DNA from: JBLHZY01 sp047631555
GTDB taxonomy: Bacteria > Pseudomonadota > Alphaproteobacteria > Rhodobacterales > Rhodobacteraceae
Direction: 5' to 3'
Length of the DNA: 64,000 nt
Assembly: GCA_047631555.1 (NCBI GenBank)
Contig: JBLHZY010000001.1
Span: 868,001-932,000, forward strand
The notes below the pieces were generated by a model. The model worked only from the letters and a program-made list of their open reading frames with translations, had not been told where the DNA came from and ran no database searches. Positions 33,505 through 42,208 of this stretch are shown in pieces. Numbering within the stretch: the first letter of the stretch is position 1; the number at the start of each line of letters is the position of its first letter. Made by a program: the position numbers and the translations under genes.

Positions 33505-34878
33505 ATGACGATCCAGTGCTTCTCTCCCATCGACGGCGCGCTTTATGCCGAGCGCGAGACCCTCACGCGCGCCCAAGCCGACGCCGCCGTTGCCCGCGCA
33601 AAATCGGCGCAATCATCATGGGCCGCGCGCCCCCTTTCTGAGCGCATCGCCCTTGTCCAAGCAGGCGTTGCCGCCGTTGGCGCGATGAACGACGAAATCG
33701 TGCCCGAACTCGCCCATCAAATGGGCCGCCCGATCCGCTATGGCGGCGAATTTGGCGGCTTTAACGAGCGCGCGAGCTATATGGCCGAGATCGCCAAAGA
33801 CGCGCTTGCCCCGATCATTGTCGAGGACAGCGATGCCTTTCGCCGCCTGATCAAACGCGTCCCGCACGGCCTCGTTCTGGTCGTCGCCCCGTGGAATTAC
33901 CCCTATATGACGGCGATCAATACCGTGGCCCCTGCCCTGATCGCGGGCAATGCGGTGCTGCTCAAACACGCCTCGCAAACCCCTTTGGTCGGCGAGCGGA
34001 TGGCGGCGGCGTTTCACTCTGTAGGCATCCCAAGGGAGGTCTTTCAAAACGTCTTCTTGGATCACGCAACCACCTCCGCTTTGATCGCCGACCGTGCCTT
34101 TGAGTTTGTGAATTTCACCGGCTCCGTGAGCGGCGGCAAAGCAATGGAGATCGCAGCCGCCGGAACCTTCACCGGCATCGGCCTTGAGCTTGGCGGCAAA
34201 GACCCCGGCTATGTCATGGATGACGCCAATCTTGACGCGGCGGTTGACACATTGATCGATGGCGCGATGTTCAACGCCGGCCAATGCTGCTGCGGGATTG
34301 AGCGGATCTATGTCCATGAAAGCCTGTTTGATCGCTTCGTTGAGAAAGCCGTGGCAATCGTCAACGACTACAAACTCGGCAATCCGCTTGACCCAGAGAC
34401 AACGCTTGGCCCCATGGCGCATGTGCGTTTTGCTGATCTGGTGCGCGCCCAAACTGCCGAGGCGATAGCCGCAGGCGCTATTGCCCATATTGATCCGGCC
34501 CGTTTTCCCAATGATGGCGGCGCCTATCTCATGCCGCAGATACTGACCAATGTGAGCCACGACATGCGCGTCATGCGCGAGGAAAGCTTTGGCCCCGTTG
34601 TTGGCATCATGCCGGTGAAAGACGACGCTGAAGCCATCCGCCTGATGAACGACAGCAACTTTGGCCTCACCGCCTCTCTATGGACCCAAGATGCTGCGCG
34701 CGCCGAGGCCATTGCCGATCAGATCGAAACCGGCACCGTCTTTATGAACCGCGCCGATTATCTCGATCCCGGCCTGTGCTGGACCGGCTGCAAAGACACA
34801 GGGCGCGGCGGCGGATTATCCCCGATCGGTTATCACAATCTGACCCGTCCAAAATCATACCATATGAAAAAGGTCTAA
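33505..34878 (+). CDS. Aldehyde dehydrogenase (NAD(P)-dependent)
   Basis: 457 residues, standard length for the family. Cofactor and catalytic motifs are VVAPWNYPYM near 127, FTGSVSGGKA near 204, Glu228 in LELGGKDPGYV and the nucleophile within FNAGQCCCGIERI (Cys262 expected). It begins 3 bp after the glutamine-synthetase-like gene, so it is in the same operon. It would oxidise the aldehyde made by the alcohol dehydrogenase that follows. Confidence 0.92.
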   Translation: MTIQCFSPIDGALYAERETLTRAQADAAVARAKSAQSSWAARPLSERIALVQAGVAAVGAMNDEIVPELAHQMGRPIRYGGEFGGFNERASYMAEIAKDALAPIIVEDSDAFRRLIKRVPHGLVLVVAPWNYPYMTAINTVAPALIAGNAVLLKHASQTPLVGERMAAAFHSVGIPREVFQNVFLDHATTSALIADRAFEFVNFTGSVSGGKAMEIAAAGTFTGIGLELGGKDPGYVMDDANLDAAVDTLIDGAMFNAGQCCCGIERIYVHESLFDRFVEKAVAIVNDYKLGNPLDPETTLGPMAHVRFADLVRAQTAEAIAAGAIAHIDPARFPNDGGAYLMPQILTNVSHDMRVMREESFGPVVGIMPVKDDAEAIRLMNDSNFGLTASLWTQDAARAEAIADQIETGTVFMNRADYLDPGLCWTGCKDTGRGGGLSPIGYHNLTRPKSYHMKKV

Positions 34879-34883
34879 CGACA

Positions 34884-36029
34884 ATGAGCATCACAGCAAA
34901 TTGGTCCTACCCAACCGCAATCCGCTTTGGCGCGGGCCGTATTTCGGAAATTGCGGATGCCTGCAAAGCGGCCGGCATCAAAAAGCCCCTCCTTGTGACG
35001 GATCGTGGCTTGGCCAATATGGAGATCACAACCAAGACGCTTGATCTGCTAGAGGCGGCCGGGCTTGGCCGCGCGATGTTCAGCGATGTGGACCCGAACC
35101 CGAATGAAAAGAACGCCGAAGCCGGTGTCAAAGCCTACCGCGAGGGCGGGCATGATGGGGTCGTGGCCTTTGGCGGCGGCTCCGGGCTTGATCTGGGCAA
35201 GCTGGTTGCGTTTTTGGCCGGGCAAACGCGGCCCCTATGGGATTTTGAGGACATTGGCGATTGGTGGACCCGCGCTGACGCAAGCGCCATTGCTCCGATT
35301 GTTGCGGTGCCAACAACGGCGGGCACGGGCTCTGAAGTAGGCCGCGCCTCCGTCATCACCAATTCCGAAACCTCTGAGAAAAAGATCATCTTTCATCCAA
35401 AGTTCCTCCCCTCTGTGGTGATCTGTGATCCAGAGCTGACCATCGGGATGCCGAAATTTATCACCGCCGGAACCGGGCTTGATGCCTTTGCCCATTGCGT
35501 CGAGGCGTTTTGCTCGCCGCATTACCATCCGATGTCGCAGGGCATGGCGCTGGAAGGGATGCGCTTGGTCAAAGAATATCTGCCCCGCGCCTATGCGGAC
35601 GGCACCGATATCGAAGCGCGCGCGCATATGATGTCGGCGGCGGCAATGGGGGCCACGGCCTTTCAAAAAGGGCTCGGGGCGATCCATGCTTTGTCGCACC
35701 CGATCGGCGCGATTTATCACACCCATCACGGCACAACGAACGCGATCTGCATGCCTGCCGTTCTGCAATTCAACCGCCCCGCGATCACTGATGTGATGGG
35801 GCATGCGGCCGATTACCTTGGCATTTCTGGCGGCTTTGATGGCTTTTGCGCCTATGTCGATACGCTCAACGCCTCGCTGGGCATTCCGCCAAAACTTTCC
35901 GGCCTTGGCATTGAGAACCCCGATATTGAACGCATCGTAGCCGGCGCCTTGATGGACCCAAGCACCGGCGGCAATCCGGTTGAGATGACCAAAGAGAACA
36001 CAACAAAGCTGCTGCTCGAGATCGTTTAA
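34884..36029 (+). CDS. Iron-containing alcohol dehydrogenase
   Basis: 381 residues of family III. The nucleotide-binding GGGSGLDLGK (near 97), the VPTTAGTGSEV loop and metal ligands in TGLDAFAHCVEAF (Asp and His) and ALSHPIGAIYHTHHG (two His) are all present. The ATG at 34884 was chosen; it follows the aldehyde dehydrogenase stop by five bases. It probably turns a hydroxylated gamma-glutamyl amide or a related alcohol into its aldehyde, by operon logic. Confidence 0.92.
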   Translation: MSITANWSYPTAIRFGAGRISEIADACKAAGIKKPLLVTDRGLANMEITTKTLDLLEAAGLGRAMFSDVDPNPNEKNAEAGVKAYREGGHDGVVAFGGGSGLDLGKLVAFLAGQTRPLWDFEDIGDWWTRADASAIAPIVAVPTTAGTGSEVGRASVITNSETSEKKIIFHPKFLPSVVICDPELTIGMPKFITAGTGLDAFAHCVEAFCSPHYHPMSQGMALEGMRLVKEYLPRAYADGTDIEARAHMMSAAAMGATAFQKGLGAIHALSHPIGAIYHTHHGTTNAICMPAVLQFNRPAITDVMGHAADYLGISGGFDGFCAYVDTLNASLGIPPKLSGLGIENPDIERIVAGALMDPSTGGNPVEMTKENTTKLLLEIV

Positions 36030-36301
36030 GCGCGGCGCGCAACGGGCCTAAGGGGCAGCGCACAGGCCGATATCCAATGAGATATGGGCCGCCGCGCCGC
36101 CCCCTAGGCGCGGGCTTTCGAGCCGCCCATAACATTCAGTCGCGGCCCAAACCGGCGCAAAAAATCTGCCCTGACGCGAGCGAGGTGAACCGCGCGCCCT
36201 CTTACGGCTTGCCACAAGTTGATCCGGTCCATAGCTTAATGCCAGTCAGGTACAGTTGTGCGATCTTTAAACGGATCGGTTTAACCCATAGGGGCGCCCG
36301 C

Positions 36302-36841
36302 ATGAGACATATTGATTATTTGGGCCGGCACCTGACCATTGCTCATCGATCCGAACAAAGTGGCGACAAAGAAGCCATACGCTTTTCCGACCAATATAGC
36401 GCGCTCAGCTTTTTGCGAAATGCGCGCCTTGGCGGCACGAATATGAGCATATTTCGCGACATGTTGCGATCGGCGCAGACCGACGCCCTGCTCCATCAGT
36501 TTGACGATCATAACATCCTTGAGCGGCTATCCCGGCTGCTTTGTTCTGGCGGCATTTGCCTCTATGAGGACGGGATCGAGAACAGCCCGCTTGCCGCGCA
36601 TGAACAACGCCCAAGAATGTCTGGCTCGGTTGCCGGTCCTGCCCCCGAACCTGCCGCGCCGCGCCGCGAACCGCGTGCAGCGCCCCCGCCGCCGCCGCGC
36701 CCCGAACCTGCGCCCAAAGCGATCGAACCGGACATGGATATCGAACAACAGATCGCCAGCCTTAAGGCCGCGGCCGAGTCTGGCGCGCCGTTTTGCGAGA
36801 AATGCGAGCGGGCCCGCCTAAAACGCGAGGCCGCAGCATGA
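36302..36841 (+). CDS. Hypothetical protein of the effector island, Pro-rich linker and CxxC tail
   Basis: 179 residues from an ATG preceded by AGGGG. About 110 N-terminal residues are of unknown fold (starting MRHIDYLGRHLTIAH). They are followed by a low-complexity Pro/Ala linker (about 115-145) and a C-terminal FCEKCERARLK. The start of the DUF4123 gene overlaps its stop region. It is likely part of the same effector-loading unit, perhaps linking effector and spike. No family is known to me. Confidence 0.6.
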   Translation: MRHIDYLGRHLTIAHRSEQSGDKEAIRFSDQYSALSFLRNARLGGTNMSIFRDMLRSAQTDALLHQFDDHNILERLSRLLCSGGICLYEDGIENSPLAAHEQRPRMSGSVAGPAPEPAAPRREPRAAPPPPPRPEPAPKAIEPDMDIEQQIASLKAAAESGAPFCEKCERARLKREAAA

Positions 36842-37332
36842 GCGCACAATCGCCCCAAAACGCCGCGCAAAGTGAGCGCGCCAAGATGCCCTCTGCGCGC
36901 TATGCCGTTATCGACCTTGCCGTCGCCGAGACCCTGCGCGCCGCCCTAACCGACAAACGCCGCGATGGGATCGAGCCGCTCTTTTCGCGAAATTTTGCCC
37001 GAAAACTGCTTGAGGTTGGCCCATGGCTTGTGCGCCTGTCACAGGCGCCCGACATCGAAACCATGCTTGCCGAAATAGGCGATGAGCTGCCTTGGGGCTA
37101 CTACGTCCAATCGCCGGTGGATATTCTGACCTTGCGAAAATCGCTGCGCCGCTACAATCAGGCACAGATCCCAAACCCGCCCCGCGAAGTCCTCTTTCGA
37201 TATTGGGATCCGCGCGTGATGGGGGTCTTTCTCAATATCACAACCGACTTTCAGCGCGAGCGGCTGTTTGACTGGATCGATGCATTCGAAGTCGCAGGGG
37301 TAAGCCACTATCCCAATGCGCCACGGGCCTAA
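36838..37332 (+). CDS. DUF4123 protein, T6SS effector chaperone type
   Basis: 164 residues from an ATG at 36838 (ATGA overlap with the previous gene). The layout follows DUF4123: YAVIDLAVAETL near 22, EVGPWLVRLSQ near 59, WGYYVQSPVDILTLRKSLRRY near 83-103 and the strong block VLFRYWDPRVMGVFL near 118. DUF4123 proteins load effectors onto VgrG spikes. There is no vgrG or T6SS core gene in this window, so the island is an orphan. The deaminase toxin on the opposite strand is the obvious cargo. Confidence 0.78.
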   Translation: MSAQSPQNAAQSERAKMPSARYAVIDLAVAETLRAALTDKRRDGIEPLFSRNFARKLLEVGPWLVRLSQAPDIETMLAEIGDELPWGYYVQSPVDILTLRKSLRRYNQAQIPNPPREVLFRYWDPRVMGVFLNITTDFQRERLFDWIDAFEVAGVSHYPNAPRA

Positions 37333-37410
37333 TGGGGCGACGCGCAAGCGGCTTATGCGGCGCTCAGAGCTGATTTTACCAAATGCGCAGCAGGGCTTAG
37401 CCTATTCCGC

Positions 37411-37512
37411 GTCTGGCTCCTGATCGCCTAGCTCTTAATCATCTGGCTCCTGATCATCGGCCTCTTAATCATCTGGTTCTTGACCATCGGCCTCTTCATC
37501 ATCGGCCTCTTG
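37411..37512. repeat. 30-bp tandem repeat across the stop codon of the immunity gene
   Basis: Units at 37411-37440, 37441-37470 and 37471-37500, plus a part unit to 37512. Read on the coding strand each unit gives Glu/Asp/Gln/Pro-rich codons (EADDQEPDD). In two units the last triplet set contains TAA (TTA at 37435 and 37465); in the third the same place reads GAA. The real stop of the gene is the TAA inside the middle unit. Confidence 0.88.
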
Positions 37513-38307
37513 GACATGAACAGTGCAATCCGCAAGCGCCGCCCGGATCAGATCGGCCTCGTCAGAGCCAAGCGCAGGATTGCCCTCAAGCCAAAGCGCC
37601 GTGAGATCGTCAAATGCGGCCAGACTGTCCAAAACCTCTGGGCCGACGCTTGTCCTGATCAGCCGCAACTGCTGAACCTTTGCCAAAGGGGTGCTTTGAC
37701 AAAGGGCGGCGATCAAACCGGCATCAATGCCCGCCCCAATCAAAAAGAATTCCTCGGCGAACCCCATGCCTCTTAGGGTGGTGATGTCAAAAAGGCTGCG
37801 CTCCTCAATAAGGAGCGAGCGCAGGCGGCCATCGCTCAGGACCATATTAAACAGCGTCTTGTCCTCGACCCGTTTTGATTGCAAGCGCCCGTCTTCAAAC
37901 CAAGAGCTGCCCTCTTCGCCCTCAAAAGCCTGTTTCGCCCCCCCCGAGACATACCACGCGCGCCGCGCCTCATCGGCGGGCAATCCGCCTTTATAAAGCT
38001 CTTCGAGAAAACAAATGCCCTCAGAATCAAACCCATAAACGATCCCGTTCATCGCCGCACCGCGCCACAAAAACGGCCCATGATCGCCCGCCTCCTCCAG
38101 CATCGCGCGATCAACCCGCGCGCCACCTTCGGGCAGATCAAACCAATCCTCAGAAAGCCCCGTAACACGCCCCGCCTCGACCCGCTCAATCGAGCCAACA
38201 CCCCCCTCGGGCGTGACCACATAGGCAAGGCCGCTATAGGCCTGCGTCCCAAGACGCAAAACACCTAACTCATCGGTCGTGAGCGCGCTTTTCTTTATCC
38301 GTTTCAT
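37465..38307 (-). CDS. Probable immunity protein to the deaminase toxin
   Basis: 280 residues from an ATG at 38307 (MKRIKKSALTTDELG), placed 9 bases after a GAGG. It begins right behind the toxin stop in the same operon, the usual place for the cognate immunity gene. The middle holds irregular YGFDSEG/WFEDGRL type strand repeats, then leucine-rich-repeat-like LRLIRTSVGPEVLDSLAAF and LTALWLEGNPAL. The acidic tail QEADDEEADGQEPDD is coded by a tandem repeat that includes the stop codon. The role is inferred from position. Confidence 0.6.
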   Translation of the reverse strand: MKRIKKSALTTDELGVLRLGTQAYSGLAYVVTPEGGVGSIERVEAGRVTGLSEDWFDLPEGGARVDRAMLEEAGDHGPFLWRGAAMNGIVYGFDSEGICFLEELYKGGLPADEARRAWYVSGGAKQAFEGEEGSSWFEDGRLQSKRVEDKTLFNMVLSDGRLRSLLIEERSLFDITTLRGMGFAEEFFLIGAGIDAGLIAALCQSTPLAKVQQLRLIRTSVGPEVLDSLAAFDDLTALWLEGNPALGSDEADLIRAALADCTVHVQEADDEEADGQEPDD

Positions 38308-38318
38308 CGGGCTCATCC

Positions 38319-40010
38319 TCAATCTGTGATCACTCTGACATTGCCCGCGCCCAAGATCCCGTCGCAATTATAGCAGGCAACAAAGCGTTTGCCCTGACGG
38401 CCCAATGACTTGAGCATATAGGTCGCGACGGTGATTTCGGCTGCGGGGACGCCTGCGGCGATCATTTCATTGACAGCAAGCACCTCGGCATGGGTTCCGG
38501 GCGCACCATCCCCAAGCGAAAATCCGTAGGGCGCCCAAAGGTCGCCTCCAACGGGAGCTTGGATGTAATTATCGAGGCCTTGGTTCCAGCCGTTATTCGT
38601 TACGAGCTCGTTCAGGATATGCGTGCGCAGCAGGCCCTTGGTGGTGTTATGCAGTGCGATGGCGTGCTCATCCAAGAGATAGGTTTGAATAAAATTGGCT
38701 CCGCGAGTGGCGGCTTGGGCTGCGCTTCCGCGCCCTGCCACCGGATCGATCCACCGCCCCTGCCCATTGCTGTAATATCTTTCGATGCAATTCCTGCCGT
38801 GAATGGCTTTGATGAAGGGCTTAAACGCGCTCCAGCCGCCCGGATAATGGGTATAATTTCGGCAAAACCCGCTCTCATTGTCGTAGTATTTATGAGCGGC
38901 GGCCTTGGCAACGGCGACATGGTTCGCCGCGTCGGCATTATCGGCCAAGACCCGTGTTCGGCATTCGTTATAGACGTTGCGATCAAGATAATCGTCGAAC
39001 GAAAACGCCTGCAATTTCACCAAATCCCCAAGCAAAAGCTCTCGATTGGTATTGCGAACCGTTGCGCCACAAGAGACATAGCAATCCGTCATCTGCTTTT
39101 CGGGCGCCTTTACCGGGTAGTTATGGTACTGAATTCTACCCCCAGGCTCGCCCGGCAAATTCCCCACAGCGCCGGTTGTCGCCACGCGGAATTCGGAAAT
39201 ATTGTTGTTAAAATTCCCTGCATTGATGTTGAGCACTTGGACCGTTGCGGCGGGGTTGGAATAGGTCTCAACCGGGCCGGCGTTGGTTGAAAAGGTGATC
39301 CGCTCTGCCTTGTCCCAAAATGCGGCACGCGGCGCGCGCATTCCAAACCGGGCGAAGGTAAAAATGCCGTCGTTGCGCTTGTGCAGCTCGCGGGTTTTGG
39401 GGGTTCCGGCAGCATGCGGATCGACCGCCGCCAAATTATTGACCCGCCCAGCGTCCACCGTGCGGCCATCGCGATAAAGGAAGGCATCGAGCCGCAGGTT
39501 CTCAACAAGGACCGTTTTGGGCGGCGTGTCTTCGAAACGCCATCGCGGGTCCGCGTTGCCGGTAATGCGCGCCGAAATAACACAATCGCCCTGTGTGACC
39601 CCGCGCATATCCAGCCGAAACGCCGCCCCGCCCGTATCCCCAGAGGCAAAAGCAGCGCCGTTCACCTCGCAAGCGATCTCGCCGCCATAGGTTATTTCAA
39701 CACCGAGATTGGCAGGCGCATGGCCCGGATTGCTCTGATGAACACTGACGTTGAAATGAGAAAGGGTCGTCTCGCCCGGATTGACGAAATCGGTGTGGAG
39801 CAAGACAAGCTCATCGCCCTCAATCACCGGCGTGATCACATTGACCAACTCTTCGCAAACGGTCACAACTTCGACCTTTGGCGCGCCCTTTTTGACGCCT
39901 TTATCCGCCGCCGCCAGCTGTTTTGCCTGCGGATTGCCCTTTTTCTTGCGCCCACTATTGCGCTTCTTTTTCCCGCCGCCACCGCCGGAATTTGTACTGG
40001 TCATACTCAT
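38319..40010 (-). CDS. T6SS-type effector with C-terminal deaminase toxin domain
   Basis: 563 residues with a Gly/Lys-rich start (GGGGGKKKRNSGRKKKG), two beta-rich regions (about 45-300), a Cys-rich helical middle, and a C-terminal domain with THAEVLAVN (His507, Glu509) and ACYNCDGIL (Cys546, Cys549). HAE plus CxxC is the zinc-binding signature of the deaminase superfamily as used in polymorphic toxins (YwqJ-like). It would deaminate bases or nucleotides in a rival cell. It overlaps the upstream gene by 4 nt and is followed directly by the likely immunity gene. Confidence 0.72.
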   Translation of the reverse strand: MSMTSTNSGGGGGKKKRNSGRKKKGNPQAKQLAAADKGVKKGAPKVEVVTVCEELVNVITPVIEGDELVLLHTDFVNPGETTLSHFNVSVHQSNPGHAPANLGVEITYGGEIACEVNGAAFASGDTGGAAFRLDMRGVTQGDCVISARITGNADPRWRFEDTPPKTVLVENLRLDAFLYRDGRTVDAGRVNNLAAVDPHAAGTPKTRELHKRNDGIFTFARFGMRAPRAAFWDKAERITFSTNAGPVETYSNPAATVQVLNINAGNFNNNISEFRVATTGAVGNLPGEPGGRIQYHNYPVKAPEKQMTDCYVSCGATVRNTNRELLLGDLVKLQAFSFDDYLDRNVYNECRTRVLADNADAANHVAVAKAAAHKYYDNESGFCRNYTHYPGGWSAFKPFIKAIHGRNCIERYYSNGQGRWIDPVAGRGSAAQAATRGANFIQTYLLDEHAIALHNTTKGLLRTHILNELVTNNGWNQGLDNYIQAPVGGDLWAPYGFSLGDGAPGTHAEVLAVNEMIAAGVPAAEITVATYMLKSLGRQGKRFVACYNCDGILGAGNVRVITD

Positions 40011-40366
40011 TCGGCGGCCTCCTCCTGCTCAAGCGCGCTATGGGCAAGCTCGGTAAGCCGCCCCATCATCGCGTCGCCCTTCAGGTTCGATCTGGCCAAT
40101 GTATCAGCCACCCAATCCAACCCTTCGAACCCCTCGCCAAAGAGCACGCGAAGATGCACATACTGACAGGTCGTTTCGGTCTTGGTTGTGCCGATCTGGC
40201 GGGCGCGCGCAACGCTCTGGTCGATCAAAGCGCGCAAAGCTGCCGCGTCCATAGCGCCAACCTGCGGCGCGAAATGCGTCCGAAGATGCGCCGGCAACCA
40301 GTCGCAAAGCTGATCAAATCGGTCATCTTGGAAGGCTTGAATTTGGGACTCGCTAAAAATCAACAT
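40007..40366 (-). CDS. Small effector-associated protein (119 aa)
   Basis: A helical protein starting MLIFSESQIQAFQDDRFDQL. The middle VARARQIGTTKTETTCQYVHL and the end TELAHSALEQEEAAE carry no motif I can name. It overlaps the toxin start by 4 nt (ATGA), so it is made with the toxin and may be its chaperone or spike adaptor. Similar small genes accompany T6SS effectors of proteobacteria; this is family knowledge, not a match I could test. Confidence 0.6.
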   Translation of the reverse strand: MLIFSESQIQAFQDDRFDQLCDWLPAHLRTHFAPQVGAMDAAALRALIDQSVARARQIGTTKTETTCQYVHLRVLFGEGFEGLDWVADTLARSNLKGDAMMGRLTELAHSALEQEEAAE

Positions 40367-40480
40367 GGGGGCGTCCGCGCTTCAATGAGGAATTAACTGA
40401 AAATGACTGCCTGAATGCTAGCCCAAGGACGGGGCTGTGCACAGCAAAAATGGAATTTGGAACAGCCCGCCCCGGCCTCC

Positions 40481-41464
40481 CTAAAACCAACCAAACCAAA
40501 CCACAGCGCTCAGCCCAATCAGCAAAACGCCCCAGACCAGCAGGTTCACCCGCTGAGATTTCTTGGCATTCTTTTGCTCGCGCCATGTGCGCGGCTGAAT
40601 GCCCCGTACCAAAAATACGATCTGGCTGGCGATCCCGACGCTCACGATATTGGCAAAAAGCAGCAAAGAGGCGCGCCCCGCCAGCCCATATTCGCCCGCC
40701 CCACTAAACATCGCAATCGCGACCGAAGGCGGCAGCAGCGCAACCGCAACCATCACCCCGACAAGCGCGCTCGAAAGCCCCGTCGTTACCGAAAGCGCCG
40801 CCGCCGCGCCCGAGGCAAGCGCAAGTGCGATGCTATCAAGGCCGATCTCGCTGCGATCCAACAGCTCTTTGCTCTCAAGGTTCACCTCAACAATCATGCC
40901 AATGGCAAAGGCGGTCAAAAACCCGATCGCAAGCCCAACCCCGGCAGTGCGCGCCGAACGCGTCATCAGCCCAACATCCCCAAGCGCCGAGCCAAACGAA
41001 AACGCCAAGAGCGGCCCCAAAAGCGGCGCAATCACCATCGCCCCAATCACAACCGCAACACTGTCGGCATTGATCCCAAGCGCCGCCACAATCGCCGAAA
41101 GCACCGTCAGAAAAATGAAATCGCGCGAAAGCTCGGCCTGTTTGGCAACATCCTGATAAATCTCTTCGCGCGAGGCCGAAACCGATTTGCCCCGCGTCTC
41201 AACCGTATCAACGTCCTTTGCGTGTTTTGGATTGATCGTCGCCTCAACCGGCAGAACCCGAATTTGCCAATCCGAGCGGCCCGAAAGCATGCCTTGGATC
41301 AGGTCGATGCTCGCTTGGCTATCGGAGGCATCGACAACGACCCCGACAGTGCGCGCGCCATTTTCATTGCAGCCAACCGAGACATTCGCATGCGTTAGCT
41401 CAGAGAGTTTCGAGACAAGCCGCGCGGCGATGTCTTCAGGAACAACTACGCTTATCTGTCTCAT
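40481..41464 (-). CDS. DUF389 / TIGR00341 membrane protein
   Basis: 327 residues. The N-terminal cytoplasmic domain of about 110 residues is followed by several membrane segments with the family core VVIGAMVIAPLLGPLLAFSF, GLAIGFLTAFAIGMIVEV and LVGVMVAVALLPPSVAIAMF. The function of DUF389 proteins is unknown. It stands alone between the effector island and a 500-bp gap. Confidence 0.88.
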   Translation of the reverse strand: MRQISVVVPEDIAARLVSKLSELTHANVSVGCNENGARTVGVVVDASDSQASIDLIQGMLSGRSDWQIRVLPVEATINPKHAKDVDTVETRGKSVSASREEIYQDVAKQAELSRDFIFLTVLSAIVAALGINADSVAVVIGAMVIAPLLGPLLAFSFGSALGDVGLMTRSARTAGVGLAIGFLTAFAIGMIVEVNLESKELLDRSEIGLDSIALALASGAAAALSVTTGLSSALVGVMVAVALLPPSVAIAMFSGAGEYGLAGRASLLLFANIVSVGIASQIVFLVRGIQPRTWREQKNAKKSQRVNLLVWGVLLIGLSAVVWFGWF

Positions 41465-41968
41465 CTGTCTTCCCGCTGGCCTGTTTGGTCCCGCAGGTTA
41501 GGGCGGTTTCTCGCACTAAACCAGCGCATTATCGCGCCCGGGGCGAAGCGGCCGCGCGCCTTTGCCCATTCAAAAGATTGCCGGACAGGCCGGGCAAAAT
41601 CGGGTCACCAAATCTGCAAATTGCCCCTTGGCCAAACCGCCAGCCAAACCCGCGCCAAACCCACACAAAACCCGCTCAAAACGTACGGCAGCGCCGGGCC
41701 CGCCCCAGCAAAGCAAGAATATTTCAAAACATTTCAGCCCATGGCGGGAAGTTGCACGTTTTGTTAACCCTATAACCCATTGATCCAAAACGCATTTCAA
41801 CCTCAGGACCCGCCCGCCCCAAAATTGCCACATTTCAGCCCCCCGACTGCCCCATCGTCATGCTTGGCTTTCCTTGAAGGTTTCGCGAAATGAAAGCCTT
41901 GTCAGACAGAGATAATTAGCGTTTCCGGCCATCCTTTCGGCCACAAATCCCTAACAAGGAGCAGGCAG
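41465..41968. other. Intergenic region upstream of a 40-aa gene
   Basis: 504 bp without a supported gene; open frames here are Pro/Lys-rich and lack initiation signals. It should hold promoters for the DUF389 gene (-) and the small + strand gene. AT-richer segments lie near 41750-41790 and 41890-41930. I could not fix a -35/-10 pair with proper spacing. Confidence 0.4.
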
Positions 41969-42091
41969 ATGACAACGACACAACAAGCGGCTCAACAGCC
42001 AAAATCAGCGGGCCAAACACCGGCGCAAAAGCCAACACCCGCCCCCACACCAAGCCCGAAATTCAGCTATTCGGACTGGGCCAGCATCTAA
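41969..42091 (+). CDS. Small protein (40 aa) ending in FSYSDWASI
   Basis: ATG at 41969 with AAGGAG ten bases upstream, an excellent site. The first 28 residues are a Thr/Gln/Pro/Ala linker (PKSAGQTPAQKPTPAPTP), followed by a short tail KFSYSDWASI. There is no membrane segment or signal. The combination of a disordered linker with an aromatic C-terminal tag suggests a docking or binding peptide. It may be missed by gene finders because of its length. Confidence 0.55.
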   Translation: MTTTQQAAQQPKSAGQTPAQKPTPAPTPSPKFSYSDWASI

Positions 42092-42208
42092 GCAAGTGCG
42101 CGAACCGGCCGCGCTCATGACTTGCACACAGCGGCAATGACCCTAAACTAACGGGCTCAACCAATCGCCTTATGCTGATCGGTTTGCCCCCGTCGGTTTG
42201 GAATTGAA

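Noticed and set aside
36302..40366. Calling the effector island a prophage remnant
   Set aside because: No phage structural or integrase gene is present; the DUF4123 protein and the toxin-immunity pair fit T6SS-type cargo.
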